Shown here: one piece after another, positions 51,068-60,673 of the stretch | Layout of the letters: every line of letters begins with the position of its first letter | Numbering within the stretch: the first letter of the stretch is position 1 | Origin: Thermotoga neapolitana DSM 4359 | Lineage (GTDB): Bacteria; Thermotogota; Thermotogae; Thermotogales; Thermotogaceae | Assembly (NCBI RefSeq): GCF_000018945.1 | Contig: NC_011978.1 | Span: 1,210,729 to 1,274,728 of the forward strand | Length of the DNA: 64,000 bases | Reading direction: 5' to 3' | The notes under the pieces: generated by a model | The model's input: the letters and a program-made list of their open reading frames with translations, nothing else | What the model was told of the DNA's origin: nothing | Database searches by the model: none | Position numbers and translations under genes: made by a program

Positions 51068-54000
51068 ATGAGGTCTCTTCTGAGATTGTGTCTTTTCCTT
51101 GTTCTTGTGAGCGCTCTTGTCACTGGAGGTGAAATCATGAACTTTGAAAGGGAGGAAGAAGGGGTTTCACCCTTTGGAAGGGCAGTTGTTACACTCTCAC
51201 AGGACGTTTCCTTCAGAGGAGTTTACTCCCTGAAAGTGGATGGCAGAACTTCACTCTGGGATGGAGTGGAGTTTGACCTCACTGGAAAGGTTTCACCGGG
51301 GAAAGAGTACAGGGTTTTCTTTTATGTGTACCAGACGTCGAACACACCTCAACTCTTCAGCGTTCTTTCCAGAGTTGTGGATGAAAGTGGAGAAAGGTAC
51401 GAGATACTCCTCGATAAAGTCGTCACACCGGATGTCTGGAAGAAGATGGAACTGATCTTCACGTCACCTCAGAGAGCAGAAAAATTCTCGTTGATCGTTG
51501 CCTCACCTGAAAGAACGAACTTTCCGTTCTACATCGATGAACTTCAACTCTCCAGTCCGGATGAAGTTCAGGAACCTCCGCCGGTTCTTCACTGCTCCTT
51601 CGAGAGTGAAACAGCCGAAGGCTGGATACCCCGGGGAAATGCAAAACTTCAGGTCACTTCCAGGGTTTCTCACACCGGTAGAAACGCCCTTTTCATCTCT
51701 GAAAGGTCTGCCAGCTGGGAGGGAACACAGTTCGATCTGAAAAGCATCGTAAAACCAGGAAAGACCTACACCTTTGAGATGTGGGTGTATCAGGATTCTG
51801 GAAGCCCTGTCGGTATCCTCATGAGGATGACACGAAAGTTCGAGAACGAAATCACAACGAAGCATCCTATCTGGCTGTACGGGAGAACGGTTCCGTCAGG
51901 AAAGTGGGTGAAGCTGTTTGGTATCTTTGGACTCCCAGAAGGAATAGACGTGGATCAACTTGTTCTTTACGTCTACACGGATGGCTCGAACACAGACTTC
52001 TACGTCGACGATGTGAAGATCTACGACAAACCGCTTGTATCGTTCGAAGAGGATGTACCTTCCCTGAAAGAGATCTTCAAGGATCAATTCAAAATCGGTG
52101 CCGGGATCTCCGAAAAATCCATCCTCACTCCCTTTGACCTTGAGTTTCTCAAAAAGCACTTCAACAGTGTCACGGAGAGGAACAACATGAAACCGGTGAA
52201 TCTGCTCGCCGGTGTTGAAAATGGCAGGCTGAAGTTTGACTTTTCACTCGCTGATCTGTTCGTTGACACAGCGCTTAAGAACGGGATCTCCGTGAGGGGC
52301 CACACACTGGTATGGCACAATCAGACACCCGAGTGGTTCTTCAAAGACGAAAATGGAAACCTTCTGAGCAAAGAAGAGATGACAGAAAGGCTCAGAGAAT
52401 ACATACACACCGTTGTTGGACACTTCAAGGGGAAGGTCTACGCATGGGACGTTGTGAACGAAGCGGTCGATCCGAACCAGCCGGATGGGCTGAGAAGATC
52501 GACGTGGTATCAGATCATGGGGCCTGACTACATAGAACTTGCGTTCAGGTTTGCAAGGGAAGCAGATCCCAATGCGAAACTCTTCTACAACGACTACAAC
52601 ACCTTCGAACCCAAAAAGAGAGACATCATCTACAACCTTGTGAAGAGTCTCAAGGAGAAAGGACTCATCGATGGAATAGGCATGCAGTGTCACATCAGTC
52701 TTGCAACGGACATCAGGCAGATCGAAGAGGCCATCAAAAAGTTCAGCACTATCCCCGGTATAGAAATTCACATAACCGAACTCGATATAAGCGTCTACAG
52801 AGATTCCACTTCCAACTACTCAGAAGCACCAAGGACAGCTCTCATCGAGCAGGCCCACAAGATGGCACAACTTTTCAAGATCTTCAAGAAGTACAGCAAC
52901 GTGATCACGAACGTCACGTTCTGGGGTCTCAAAGACGACTACTCCTGGAGGGCAACAAGAAGAAACGACTGGCCACTGATCTTTGACAAAGATTATCAGG
53001 CAAAACTCGCTTACTGGGCGATTGTGGCTCCCGAAGTACTTCCACCCCTTCCAAAAGAGAGCAAGATCTCCGAAGGAGAAGCAGTGGTGGTGGGAATGAT
53101 GGACGATTCCTACATGATGTCGAAGCCGATAGAGATCTACGATGAAGAAGGGAACGTGAAGGCAACGATCAGGGCGATATGGAAAGACAGCACGATCTAC
53201 GTATACGGAGAGGTTCAGGACGCGACGAAGAAGCCAGCGGAAGATGGAGTAGCGATCTTCATCAACCCGAACAACGAAAGAACACCATACCTGCAGCCGG
53301 ATGACACCTACGTTGTGCTGTGGACGAACTGGAAGAGTGAGGTCAACAGGGAAGACGTAGAGGTGAAGAAATTCGTTGGGCCTGGATTCAGGAGGTACAG
53401 TTTTGAGATGTCGATCACGATACCTGGTGTGGAGTTCAAGAAAGACAGTTACATAGGGTTCGATGTAGCGGTGATAGACGACGGGAAATGGTACAGCTGG
53501 AGCGACACGACGAACAGCCAGAAGACGAACACGATGAACTACGGAACGCTGAAACTTGAGGGAGTGATGGTGGCGACGGCGAAATACGGAACACCGGTCA
53601 TCGATGGAGAGATCGACGATATCTGGAACACGACGGAGGAGATAGAGACGAAATCGGTTGCGATGGGATCACTGGAGAAGAACGCAACGGCGAAGGTGAG
53701 GGTGCTGTGGGACGAGGAGAATCTGTACGTTCTTGCGATAGTGAAGGATCCGGTTTTGAACAAAGACAACAGCAATCCTTGGGAGCAGGATTCGGTGGAG
53801 ATCTTCATAGACGAGAACAACCACAAGACAGGCTACTACGAAGACGATGATGCGCAGTTTAGGGTGAACTACATGAACGAGCAGTCGTTTGGGACGGGAG
53901 CGAGTGCGGCGAGGTTCAAGACGGCGGTGAAGTTGATCGAAGGAGGCTACATAGTAGAGGCAGCCATCAAGTGGAAGACGATCAAGCCGAGTCCGAACAC

Positions 54001-54136
54001 GGTGATAGGCTTCAACGTGCAGGTGAACGATGCGAACGAGAAAGGTCAGAGGGTTGGTATCATCTCCTGGAGTGATCCAACGAACAACAGCTGGAGAGAT
54101 CCTTCAAAGTTCGGAAACCTGAAACTCCTGAAATGA
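51068..54136 (+). CDS. xynA: Multidomain endo-1,4-beta-xylanase (CBM22-CBM22-GH10-CBM9-CBM9)
   Basis: 1022 residues. Signal peptide (1-20), two CBM22-like domains (about 22-165 and 172-322), GH10 catalytic barrel (about 333-660) with acid/base Glu465 in DVVNEAVD and nucleophile Glu571 in IHITELDIS, then two CBM9 domains (about 668-860 and 862-1022), the last binding sugar chain ends. It is exported, probably held on the outer sheath, and cuts xylan. It resembles T. maritima XynA but is about 37 residues shorter and lacks that protein's longer N-terminal anchor. From memory, the region from about residue 410 on is nearly the same as in MSB8, while residues 1-400 differ much. Confidence 0.95.
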   Translation: MRSLLRLCLFLVLVSALVTGGEIMNFEREEEGVSPFGRAVVTLSQDVSFRGVYSLKVDGRTSLWDGVEFDLTGKVSPGKEYRVFFYVYQTSNTPQLFSVLSRVVDESGERYEILLDKVVTPDVWKKMELIFTSPQRAEKFSLIVASPERTNFPFYIDELQLSSPDEVQEPPPVLHCSFESETAEGWIPRGNAKLQVTSRVSHTGRNALFISERSASWEGTQFDLKSIVKPGKTYTFEMWVYQDSGSPVGILMRMTRKFENEITTKHPIWLYGRTVPSGKWVKLFGIFGLPEGIDVDQLVLYVYTDGSNTDFYVDDVKIYDKPLVSFEEDVPSLKEIFKDQFKIGAGISEKSILTPFDLEFLKKHFNSVTERNNMKPVNLLAGVENGRLKFDFSLADLFVDTALKNGISVRGHTLVWHNQTPEWFFKDENGNLLSKEEMTERLREYIHTVVGHFKGKVYAWDVVNEAVDPNQPDGLRRSTWYQIMGPDYIELAFRFAREADPNAKLFYNDYNTFEPKKRDIIYNLVKSLKEKGLIDGIGMQCHISLATDIRQIEEAIKKFSTIPGIEIHITELDISVYRDSTSNYSEAPRTALIEQAHKMAQLFKIFKKYSNVITNVTFWGLKDDYSWRATRRNDWPLIFDKDYQAKLAYWAIVAPEVLPPLPKESKISEGEAVVVGMMDDSYMMSKPIEIYDEEGNVKATIRAIWKDSTIYVYGEVQDATKKPAEDGVAIFINPNNERTPYLQPDDTYVVLWTNWKSEVNREDVEVKKFVGPGFRRYSFEMSITIPGVEFKKDSYIGFDVAVIDDGKWYSWSDTTNSQKTNTMNYGTLKLEGVMVATAKYGTPVIDGEIDDIWNTTEEIETKSVAMGSLEKNATAKVRVLWDEENLYVLAIVKDPVLNKDNSNPWEQDSVEIFIDENNHKTGYYEDDDAQFRVNYMNEQSFGTGASAARFKTAVKLIEGGYIVEAAIKWKTIKPSPNTVIGFNVQVNDANEKGQRVGIISWSDPTNNSWRDPSKFGNLKLLK

Positions 54137-54139
54137 AAA

Positions 54140-54168
54140 GAAGCCCCCGTCCGGGGGCTTCATATTTT
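54140..54168. terminator. Terminator after xynA (bidirectional), second copy
   Basis: AAGCCCCCGTCCGGGGGCTT, then CATATTTTTTT on the + strand and CTTTTC on the - strand. Identical in stem and loop to the hairpin after the pilin gene. Confidence 0.88.
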
Positions 54169-55299
54169 TTTGAGTGCCCGATCGAGGTCTTCCACGAGTT
54201 TCTCAGGATTTCCGATGCCAACATGTATCCTGATGAGGTTCACGTCCTCCTTAGGACAGTCACCGTACGCTACTCTTGGAACAACGAGGTTTTCATGACT
54301 TCCCCAGCTCACCGCCATCCTGAAGACCTTCAAACTCTCGACGAACTCCTTCACCTTCTCCACACTCTCTGTTTTCAGTCGAAAACTCATCAGACCAGAC
54401 CCACCGCTCATCTGTGACGAGGCAAGTTCGTACTGGAGTGATCTTGGATTCATCGGATAGTTCACTTCAAGAATTTTCGGATGATCCATGAGAAAGTCAG
54501 ACACCACGAGAGCGTTCTCGTAGTGCTTTTTCATTCGGATCTCCAGTGTTCTGAGTCCTCTCAGAATGAGCCACGACTCTATTGGGGAAAGAACAGGCCC
54601 GATGTTTTTGAACTCCTCCTGGAAAATTCCGATCATGTCCTCTTTGTCTCCTGCGATCACACCCGCCATCACGTCGCCATGGCCTGAGATGTACTTCGTT
54701 GCAGAGTGAACCACCACGTCCACTCCGAGGATCTTCGGGTTCTGGAAAATGGGAGAAGCCCACGTGTTGTCTATTATGGTTTTTATTCCAAGTTCTTTTG
54801 CTACTTTCGTGACCTTTCTGATGTCGATGACCCTCATTCTCATGCTCGTGGGGCTTTCAAGGTAGATGAGTTTTGTCTTTTTCGTGATCGCCTCAAGAAC
54901 TCTGTCTGCATCCGGGGGAACGAAGGTTACCTGGATGCCGAACTTCCTGGAAAGGTAATTGAAGAACCTCTTTGCCCAGGAGTACGCCTCGTCCACACAA
55001 ACCACGTGGTCTTCCGAGTTCAAAAAATGAAGGATGGAAAGGGAGATGGCACTCATTCCAGAGGAGACAAGGCGGGCATCCTCACACCTTTCCAGAGTGG
55101 CAAGTTTCCTCTCAACCAGCCTCGTCGTTGGATTGCTTCCCCTGTTGTATACGTACTCGTAGTCTCCGTTTCTGAGGGCCTTCGACATCTCGTCGAAACT
55201 GTCAAAATAAAAATTCGTGGTCTCGAAGATGGGAAAAGACAGCGCTTTGAAAGGGACATCTTCTTCCCCGTACGAGAACAGGATGTCGTCTATGTTCAT
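54160..55299 (-). CDS. Cys/Met-metabolism PLP enzyme (cystathionine gamma-synthase/lyase family)
   Basis: 379 residues. The PLP lysine is in [16 protein letters not shown]; the fold-type I signature includes [19 protein letters not shown] and [12 protein letters not shown]. Members make or break cystathionine, homocysteine or methionine; sequence alone does not settle which. ATG 55299 follows AGGAGG. Single gene, sharing its terminator with xynA from the other side. Confidence 0.9.
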   Translation of the reverse strand: MNIDDILFSYGEEDVPFKALSFPIFETTNFYFDSFDEMSKALRNGDYEYVYNRGSNPTTRLVERKLATLERCEDARLVSSGMSAISLSILHFLNSEDHVVCVDEAYSWAKRFFNYLSRKFGIQVTFVPPDADRVLEAITKKTKLIYLESPTSMRMRVIDIRKVTKVAKELGIKTIIDNTWASPIFQNPKILGVDVVVHSATKYISGHGDVMAGVIAGDKEDMIGIFQEEFKNIGPVLSPIESWLILRGLRTLEIRMKKHYENALVVSDFLMDHPKILEVNYPMNPRSLQYELASSQMSGGSGLMSFRLKTESVEKVKEFVESLKVFRMAVSWGSHENLVVPRVAYGDCPKEDVNLIRIHVGIGNPEKLVEDLDRALKKI

Positions 55300-55349
55300 G
55301 AGAAAGCCTCCTGTTGAGATTGTGTACCGAACCATATTTTAACTCATGT

Positions 55350-56396
55350 TCAGACCGTTTCAAAGACCCTTTTTCTACTGCCCCAGTCTCTTCCCGGTCT
55401 TCTTCCAAGGTGTTCTATCATCTTCATAACACAGGGGATGCACGCGGTGTCCTTTTCGAAGACACAGATCTTTCCGGGGTAGAGCTGGTAGAGCTGTCTG
55501 TACGGTGAAGGGGTCCAGTTGGGCATGATGACGTTTGCTCCACACCTGAGCGTGATCTCTCTACCACCTGGAACGATCGTTCCCATGGCGGTAGTTGCCG
55601 GGATGTTGGAGTCTGGAAGAAGGATTCTTGTGAGTGCCACCATCTTCAGTGTGAGGATGAAATCTCCCTTCTTTTCATTCGCAAGTGGTGTATCCGGGTG
55701 AGGGATGAAGGGGCCTATTCCCACCATGTCGAAATCGTATTTCTTCAGAAACAGAAGGTCATCCACAAGGTCATCTATCGTCTGTCCCGGAAGGCCCACC
55801 ATCGATCCGGCTCCCGTTTCATAGCCGAGTTCCTTCAGGGTGAGAAGGCACCTCACTCTGTTTTCGAAGGATGTGTCCGGTCTCAGTTTTTTGTGAAGAA
55901 CGGGGTTTGCCGTTTCGTGCCTCAGAAGGTACCTGTCTGCTCCTGCCTCCTTCCACTTTTCGTAAAATTCTCTTGGCCACTCTCCAAGACTCAGCGTGAC
56001 AGCAACTCCCATCTTCTTTATCTCTCTCACTATGTCTGAGATCACATCCGGCATGTAGTAGGGGTCTTCTCCGGATTGAAGAACGATCGTTTTTGCTCCG
56101 AACTGAACGGCAAGTTTTGCTCTCTCGATGATCTCTTCCGGTGTCATTCGGTATCTCTTCAAATTCTTGTTGTCTCTTCTCAGGCCGCAGTAGAGACAGT
56201 TCTTTCTGCACACGTTGGAAAACTCTATGATCGCCCTGATGTGAACCTCGTCTCCGACGTATTTCTTTCTCACCTCATCGGCGAGTTTGAAGAGCGCATC
56301 GTTGAACTCCTTGTCATTTCTGGAGAGTGCCTCCTTTAAAACTTCTCTTGTGAACTCTCTTCTTTCGAGTCTTTCCAGAATTTCATGTCCTGTCAC
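55350..56396 (-). CDS. hydE: [FeFe]-hydrogenase maturase HydE
   Basis: 348 residues, radical-SAM. The SAM-cluster motif is CRKNCLYCGLR; a C-terminal CVFEKDTACIPC holds the optional second cluster seen in the T. maritima enzyme. HydE helps build the two-iron part of the hydrogenase H-cluster. Last gene of a four-gene operon after hydG and a small gene, the latter seven bases upstream. Confidence 0.95.
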   Translation of the reverse strand: MTGHEILERLERREFTREVLKEALSRNDKEFNDALFKLADEVRKKYVGDEVHIRAIIEFSNVCRKNCLYCGLRRDNKNLKRYRMTPEEIIERAKLAVQFGAKTIVLQSGEDPYYMPDVISDIVREIKKMGVAVTLSLGEWPREFYEKWKEAGADRYLLRHETANPVLHKKLRPDTSFENRVRCLLTLKELGYETGAGSMVGLPGQTIDDLVDDLLFLKKYDFDMVGIGPFIPHPDTPLANEKKGDFILTLKMVALTRILLPDSNIPATTAMGTIVPGGREITLRCGANVIMPNWTPSPYRQLYQLYPGKICVFEKDTACIPCVMKMIEHLGRRPGRDWGSRKRVFETV

Positions 56397-56403
56397 GGCT
56401 TCA

Positions 56404-56649
56404 TCACTCCAGTTCTTCCAGAATCTTCTTCAGAAGAGGAATCACTTCGTCCTTTCTGTCCTCGGGGAAGTCTTCTGCGAAGACACCGAACCTTCCGTTT
56501 TCAAGGAGGATCTGGGCGGGGAGAAACTTTTCCCTCCCCGCTTTCAGGTCTTTATAGAATGACCATCTTCTTCCGATTCGCTCGGATATCCAGATCTTGC
56601 AGTCGTATTTCTCTGCAATCTCCTCGAGGATCTTTTTAAAATCTGACAT
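56404..56649 (-). CDS. Small protein of the hydrogenase-maturation operon
   Basis: 81 residues, acidic and soluble (MSDFKKILEEIAEKYDCKIW; FGVFAEDFPEDRKDEVIPLL). ATG at 56649 inside the hydG 3' end (14-base overlap). I know no function. Its place between hydG and hydE in T. maritima (TM1268) suggests a helper role in maturation. Confidence 0.78.
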   Translation of the reverse strand: MSDFKKILEEIAEKYDCKIWISERIGRRWSFYKDLKAGREKFLPAQILLENGRFGVFAEDFPEDRKDEVIPLLKKILEELE

Positions 56650-58051
56650 CCCTCTCACCGCGCTTTATTCTTTCAAGGCCTTCTTTCACTCTCTCTCTTA
56701 TCTTTGGATTCATCTTCTGGAGTTCTTTTTCTATGACCTCTTCTCCTATTCTTCTTGTTTCCTCCGTTGCGTAGTCACAGAGGTACTCCTGGAGCGTGAA
56801 GAGAGCGTTCGGTGTACAGAAGTTCTTCACAAAACCGGGGATTGCAAACTCCATGAAGTGTTCTCCCGTTCTTCCTGCCCTGTAACATGCGGTGCAGAAG
56901 GATGGGACAAAACCTTCTTTCAGAAGACTTCTCATCACCTGGTCGAGAGGTCTTGGATCTTCGAGTGTGAACTGCCTTTTCCTGTCCTCGTCGTCTTCTC
57001 TGTGAGAGTACGCTCCGATCCCTATTCTTGAGCCGGCGTCTATCTGTGAGACACCGAGTTTTATGACCTCATCCCTGAGTTTTGCGGGCTCTCTTGCCGT
57101 GAGGATCATTCCTGTGTATGGAACAGAAAGTCGTATGATGGCAACGAGTTTTTTGAAGTCCTCATCGCTCACGATGTGTTCCGGCCTCTGTGAATATGGG
57201 GTGTTTATGGCAGGTTTTATCCTTGGGAAGGAGATGGTGTGTGGTCCCACTCCGAACCTCTCCTCGAGGTGGATCGTGTGGTAGAGAAGTCCCATCACCT
57301 CGAATTTCCAGTCGTAAAGGCCAAAGAGGGCGCCTATTCCTACGTCGTCGATACCGGCCATCATCGCTCTGTCCAGACCGTAAAGTCTCCAGTTGTAGTT
57401 CGATTTGGGACCCCTGGGATGGAGTTTCAGGTACGTCTTTTTGTGGTACGTTTCCTGAAAGATCTGGAAAGTACCGATTCCCACGGACTTTATGATCCTG
57501 TAGCCCTCTATCGTCTGGGGTGCAGCGTTGACGTTCACCCTTCTGATCTCACCGTTGCCGTACTTCGTGTTGTACACGATGTCGATCGTTCTTGCGATGA
57601 ACTCCGGAGAGTACTTTGGATGCTCTCCGTAGACCACTATGAGCCTTTTGTGGCCCTGGGAGACGAGGGCTTTGACTTCTTCTTTCAACTGTTCTTCCGT
57701 GAGCGTTTTTCTTTCCACCACTTTGTTGGAGACTCTGAAACCGCAGTAGACACAGTCGTTGACGCAGTCGTTTCCTATGTAGAGCGGTGCAAAGAGAACG
57801 ATCCTGTTTCCGTATATTCTCTCCTTCAGAGTGCGGGCCGCCTCGAATATCTCCTGAAGAAGTTGAGGATCTTCCACGTTCAAAAGTGTTGCGGTCTCTT
57901 CTGGCTCTAGTCTGTTCTTATCCAGTGATTTCTGGATGATCTCCCTGACTCTTGCAGGATCGGGATTTTTTGTCTTTTCTAGAAGTTCGAAGATCTTTTC
58001 TTCTGGTATGAAGGATTTGCTCTCCACACGCTCTCTTGTGAACACGTACAT
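56636..58051 (-). CDS. hydG: [FeFe]-hydrogenase maturase HydG
   Basis: 471 residues, a tyrosine-cleaving radical-SAM enzyme that supplies CO and cyanide for the H-cluster. SAM-cluster motif CVNDCVYCGF; C-terminal CTACYRAGRTGEHFM starts the CxxC...C set for the second cluster that tells HydG from ThiH. ATG 58051 is five bases after AGAGGTGA; GTG 58060 and ATG 58057 are less well placed. Confidence 0.95.
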   Translation of the reverse strand: MYVFTRERVESKSFIPEEKIFELLEKTKNPDPARVREIIQKSLDKNRLEPEETATLLNVEDPQLLQEIFEAARTLKERIYGNRIVLFAPLYIGNDCVNDCVYCGFRVSNKVVERKTLTEEQLKEEVKALVSQGHKRLIVVYGEHPKYSPEFIARTIDIVYNTKYGNGEIRRVNVNAAPQTIEGYRIIKSVGIGTFQIFQETYHKKTYLKLHPRGPKSNYNWRLYGLDRAMMAGIDDVGIGALFGLYDWKFEVMGLLYHTIHLEERFGVGPHTISFPRIKPAINTPYSQRPEHIVSDEDFKKLVAIIRLSVPYTGMILTAREPAKLRDEVIKLGVSQIDAGSRIGIGAYSHREDDEDRKRQFTLEDPRPLDQVMRSLLKEGFVPSFCTACYRAGRTGEHFMEFAIPGFVKNFCTPNALFTLQEYLCDYATEETRRIGEEVIEKELQKMNPKIRERVKEGLERIKRGERDVRF

Positions 58052-58056
58052 GCACA

Positions 58057-58305
58057 TCACCTCTTCAGTGGGACCGTCTTCACACGGACCCCGGGAATCT
58101 GGCCGAGTTTTCCGGAGAGGGCCCCCATCGTGTCGTTGTCTGTCTTCAAAACGAGGAATATGATCGCCATGTTCTCCTCTTTGACGGGGTATCCAACCCT
58201 GAGGAGTATGTCTTCAGAGAAGTTGTGAAGAAGTTCGTTCACATGTCGGTAGGCTCTTTCTCTGTCTTCCACGACGATAGTGAGTATGTAGAATCTCTTC
58301 TCCAA
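58057..58305 (-). CDS. Putative hydrogenase-system regulator (TM1266 family)
   Basis: 82 residues with a ferredoxin-like ACT/NikR-C-type fold pattern (RFYILTIVVEDRERAYRHVN; MAIIFLVLKTDNDTMGALSG). It heads hydG and hydE, as in other anaerobes with this family. The likely TTG start (58305) lies eight bases after a ribosome-binding site buried in a hairpin. The frame is open further upstream, but that part is the structured leader. The role is presumed sensory; the ligand is unknown. Confidence 0.82.
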   Translation of the reverse strand: MEKRFYILTIVVEDRERAYRHVNELLHNFSEDILLRVGYPVKEENMAIIFLVLKTDNDTMGALSGKLGQIPGVRVKTVPLKR

Positions 58306-58420
58306 AACGAAATCCCCCTCTCCGCTCACCGGGAGAGGGGGTATACTTCCATCTATCCCCTCCCCCGGTGTCAGGATTTTTCCCTCCACCTCAGGAGGTT
58401 TGTGATTTTTCTCACTTTCT
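58306..58420 (-). promoter_or_regulatory. Leader RNA with two mutually exclusive hairpins
   Basis: Stem A pairs CACCGGGGGAGGGG (58370-58357) with CCCCTCTCCCGGTG (58340-58327): 14 pairs, one a G-U. Stem B pairs CCCCCTCTCC (58341-58332) with GGAGAGGGGG (58323-58314): 10 perfect pairs. They share 58332-58340, so only one can form. Stem B hides the ribosome-binding site of the first gene; stem A frees it. Confidence 0.7.
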
Positions 58421-58426
58421 GTTTAT

Positions 58427-58455
58427 ATTATACCACCTTTTGAGAATCACCACAA
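58427..58455 (-). promoter_or_regulatory. Promoter of the hydrogenase-maturation operon
   Basis: On the - strand TTGTGG (58455-58450), 17 bases, TATAAT (58432-58427). The -35 lies inside the last codons of the AAA ATPase gene upstream. Confidence 0.7.
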
Positions 58456-59610
58456 CATTCCAAGCACCCACATGGGAATGGAATTTCTGACGGGAAGATC
58501 GATGTCGTCTCTGATCACGAAATCACTGGATTTTCTCTTTTTCCTTTTTCCTCCAACCTCGAGTTTCATCCCCTCGAAAATGAAATCGGCCTCTTCTTCG
58601 TTTTTCGAAGCGTATATTTTCCCTTTCTCTTTCAGGGCGAAAACAACGAACGCTTCTCTGAAATTTCCCGTTTCTCCTTCGAAGACGTGGTACATGGAGG
58701 GATCTGCCAGGAATATCTTCGAGCCTTTCGAAAACGGTTTTTCTGCTCTCTCTTTCCGGACGATGTTCACAAGTTCTATCTCCTCCATCACATGAAGGAG
58801 TTGGTACAGTTTCTGCTTTCCCACACCCCATTCTCTGCTCATGGACTCGATGTTTATTGTGGGGATTCTGGAATAGAGAAGATGCCCAACGATTGCCTTC
58901 ATGACCCCGATGTGATTCTCAGTTACGGTACCGATGAGGTGCGGTATATCGTAGTATATGGTTTTGTCCAAAATGTTCATCATTCTCTCCCTGAAGTTCC
59001 CCTCCCTGTAAAAGGGTCTTGTTCCTTTCTCACGATAATCCCTGAATAAACTCATCACATCGACCTGTTTCATTAAACTGGCTGCATAATCCGAGAGCGG
59101 TACGAATGGGGAGTTCAATTTCTCCAGAACTTTTCCGGTCTCAAAATGAATGAACTCTCTGAAGGACATGAGGGGAAGCTTCATCAGGACGAATCTTCTT
59201 GAAAGATCTGAGGTTCCCTTTTTCATCACTATAGAACTGCTGTCGCTCACCCATATCGTTTTGCCCGGGAAGGTATCGTACAGGACCTTGAGGATAACAC
59301 TCCAGTTTTTCAGGAAATGGACTTCGTCGATCACAATTCCCGGGTAATTCTTTAAAATCTCCTGTGCAAGTTCGTGGAAGGAAACGTTCAGCAGTGATAA
59401 ATCATCACCTGAGACGTAGAGGAAACCGTTCTTTTTTGCCATGGACAGAAGAAACGTGGTTTTTCCTGTGCCGCGTGGACCATAGAGAAGAATCGCCCTG
59501 GGCGTAAACCTCTCCTCCAGATCCTGAAAAAACAATCTTCTCTTCTCAGGTAAGTAACTGATCATTCTGTTCATTTGAATCTCCAATCTCTCTATGATCT
59601 GATCGTACAT
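58447..59610 (-). CDS. AAA-type ATPase (AAA_14/DUF4143-like)
   Basis: 387 residues: Walker A LYGPRGTGKTTFLLSM, Walker B GIVIDEVHF, sensor-like IWVSDSSS, then a winged-helix-like middle (MSREWGVGKQKLYQLLHVME) and a C-terminal nuclease-like domain (EEADFIFEGMKLEVGGKRKK; the E...D...E.GxK pattern of a PD-(D/E)XK fold). Such proteins are common in anaerobes and archaea and poorly understood. ATG start behind GGAGGG. The promoter region carries several inverted repeats, so it may repress itself. Confidence 0.8.
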   Translation of the reverse strand: MYDQIIERLEIQMNRMISYLPEKRRLFFQDLEERFTPRAILLYGPRGTGKTTFLLSMAKKNGFLYVSGDDLSLLNVSFHELAQEILKNYPGIVIDEVHFLKNWSVILKVLYDTFPGKTIWVSDSSSIVMKKGTSDLSRRFVLMKLPLMSFREFIHFETGKVLEKLNSPFVPLSDYAASLMKQVDVMSLFRDYREKGTRPFYREGNFRERMMNILDKTIYYDIPHLIGTVTENHIGVMKAIVGHLLYSRIPTINIESMSREWGVGKQKLYQLLHVMEEIELVNIVRKERAEKPFSKGSKIFLADPSMYHVFEGETGNFREAFVVFALKEKGKIYASKNEEEADFIFEGMKLEVGGKRKKRKSSDFVIRDDIDLPVRNSIPMWVLGMLW

Positions 59611-59623
59611 GTTCCTCCCTCCT

Positions 59624-59735
59624 TCGGAACGAATTTTATCATATTTCGTTCTGTGATAGAACTATTATTCAAAATATTCCAAAAATCGTTTCGATATAGA
59701 ACGATTTTCGCCAAAAAACGTTCTACCACAGAACG
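59624..59735. promoter_or_regulatory. Cluster of CGTTCT/AGAACG inverted repeats
   Basis: Four related sites: GAACGAA-n11-TTCGTTC (59624-59651), GTTCTGTGATAGAAC (59648-59662), CGTTTCGATATAGAACG (59687-59703) and CGTTCTACCACAGAACG (59719-59735, perfect arms). They lie between the AAA ATPase gene and the divergent phosphate operon. Confidence 0.65.
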
Positions 59736-59746
59736 CTCTCTGGAAC

Positions 59747-59775
59747 TTAACATTTCTTAACAAACAACGGATAAT
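59747..59775 (+). promoter_or_regulatory. Phosphate-operon promoter with Pho-box-like repeat
   Basis: TTAACA-TTTC-TTAACA (59747-59762) is a direct repeat with 10-base period, like the TTAACA repeats bound by PhoP/PhoB regulators. The first TTAACA also fits a -35, with GATAAT (59770-59775) 17 bases on. Confidence 0.6.
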
Positions 59776-59835
59776 GGCATAAAGAAAGTCTGGAAACTAC
59801 AAAATGGTGAAACCCATTCTGAGGAGGTGTCCTTT

Positions 59836-60660
59836 ATGAAGAGGCTCTTTGTTTTGCTCTTTGCGATGGTATCGGTTTTCCTTGTAGCAAAAACGCTCGT
59901 CATCAAGGGCTCCAACACGGTCTTTCCCATCGCACAGCTGTGGATCGAGGAGTTCAAGAAGGTTCATCCCGATGTTCAGGTGACGCTCGAAGGTGCAGGA
60001 TCTTCCACGGGGATAGCCGCCCTCTTCAACGGAACCGCAGACATCGCCAACTCCAGCAGATGGCTCAAACCTGAAGAGATCGAACGAATGAACAAAGAAG
60101 GAAAGTACTTCATACCGTTCCTCGTTGGATTCGACGGGATAGCCATCGTCGTGAACAAAAAACTTGGAATCGACGACATCTCCATAGAGACGTTGAAGAA
60201 GATCTACACCGGTGAGATCCAGTACTGGTCTCAGGTGAACCCGAATCTTCCAAGAAAAAGGATCGTCGTTTACTCGAGAAACACCGCCTCTGGAACCTAC
60301 GAAACCTTTGAAAACAAGGTCCTCGGTGGTGCGAGGATGGCACCCTACGTGAGAATGGTCGAGAGCACCCAAATCGAGATAGAAAACGTGGCACGAAATC
60401 CTTACGCCATCGCCTACGTCGGTGTTGGATACGTCACTGACGACGTGAAAGTTCTGAAGGTGAACGGCATCTACCCGACGAAGGAAAACATCCTGAAGGG
60501 GAAGTATCCGCTAGCAAGACCGCTCTTCATGTTCGTCGATGCGACGAACGGCTTTCCTGAAATGGGAAGTCTTGTCTTCGAGTACATCATGTTCGCATTC
60601 TCGAAGAAAGGACAGGAACTGTTAGAAAAAGCCGGTTACGTGGCTGCTTACGGTTGGTAA
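59836..60660 (+). CDS. pstS: Phosphate-binding protein PstS
   Basis: 274 residues. Signal peptide MKRLFVLLFAMVSVFLVA, then the phosphate-site motifs KGSNTVFPI, GAGSSTGI and SRNTASGTYETF. It traps phosphate outside the membrane and hands it to PstCA. ATG 59836 follows GAGGAGGTG; an in-frame GTG nine bases earlier lies inside that site. First gene of pstSCAB-phoU-regulator. Confidence 0.94.
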   Translation: MKRLFVLLFAMVSVFLVAKTLVIKGSNTVFPIAQLWIEEFKKVHPDVQVTLEGAGSSTGIAALFNGTADIANSSRWLKPEEIERMNKEGKYFIPFLVGFDGIAIVVNKKLGIDDISIETLKKIYTGEIQYWSQVNPNLPRKRIVVYSRNTASGTYETFENKVLGGARMAPYVRMVESTQIEIENVARNPYAIAYVGVGYVTDDVKVLKVNGIYPTKENILKGKYPLARPLFMFVDATNGFPEMGSLVFEYIMFAFSKKGQELLEKAGYVAAYGW

Positions 60661-60673
60661 GGAGGGATTCACT

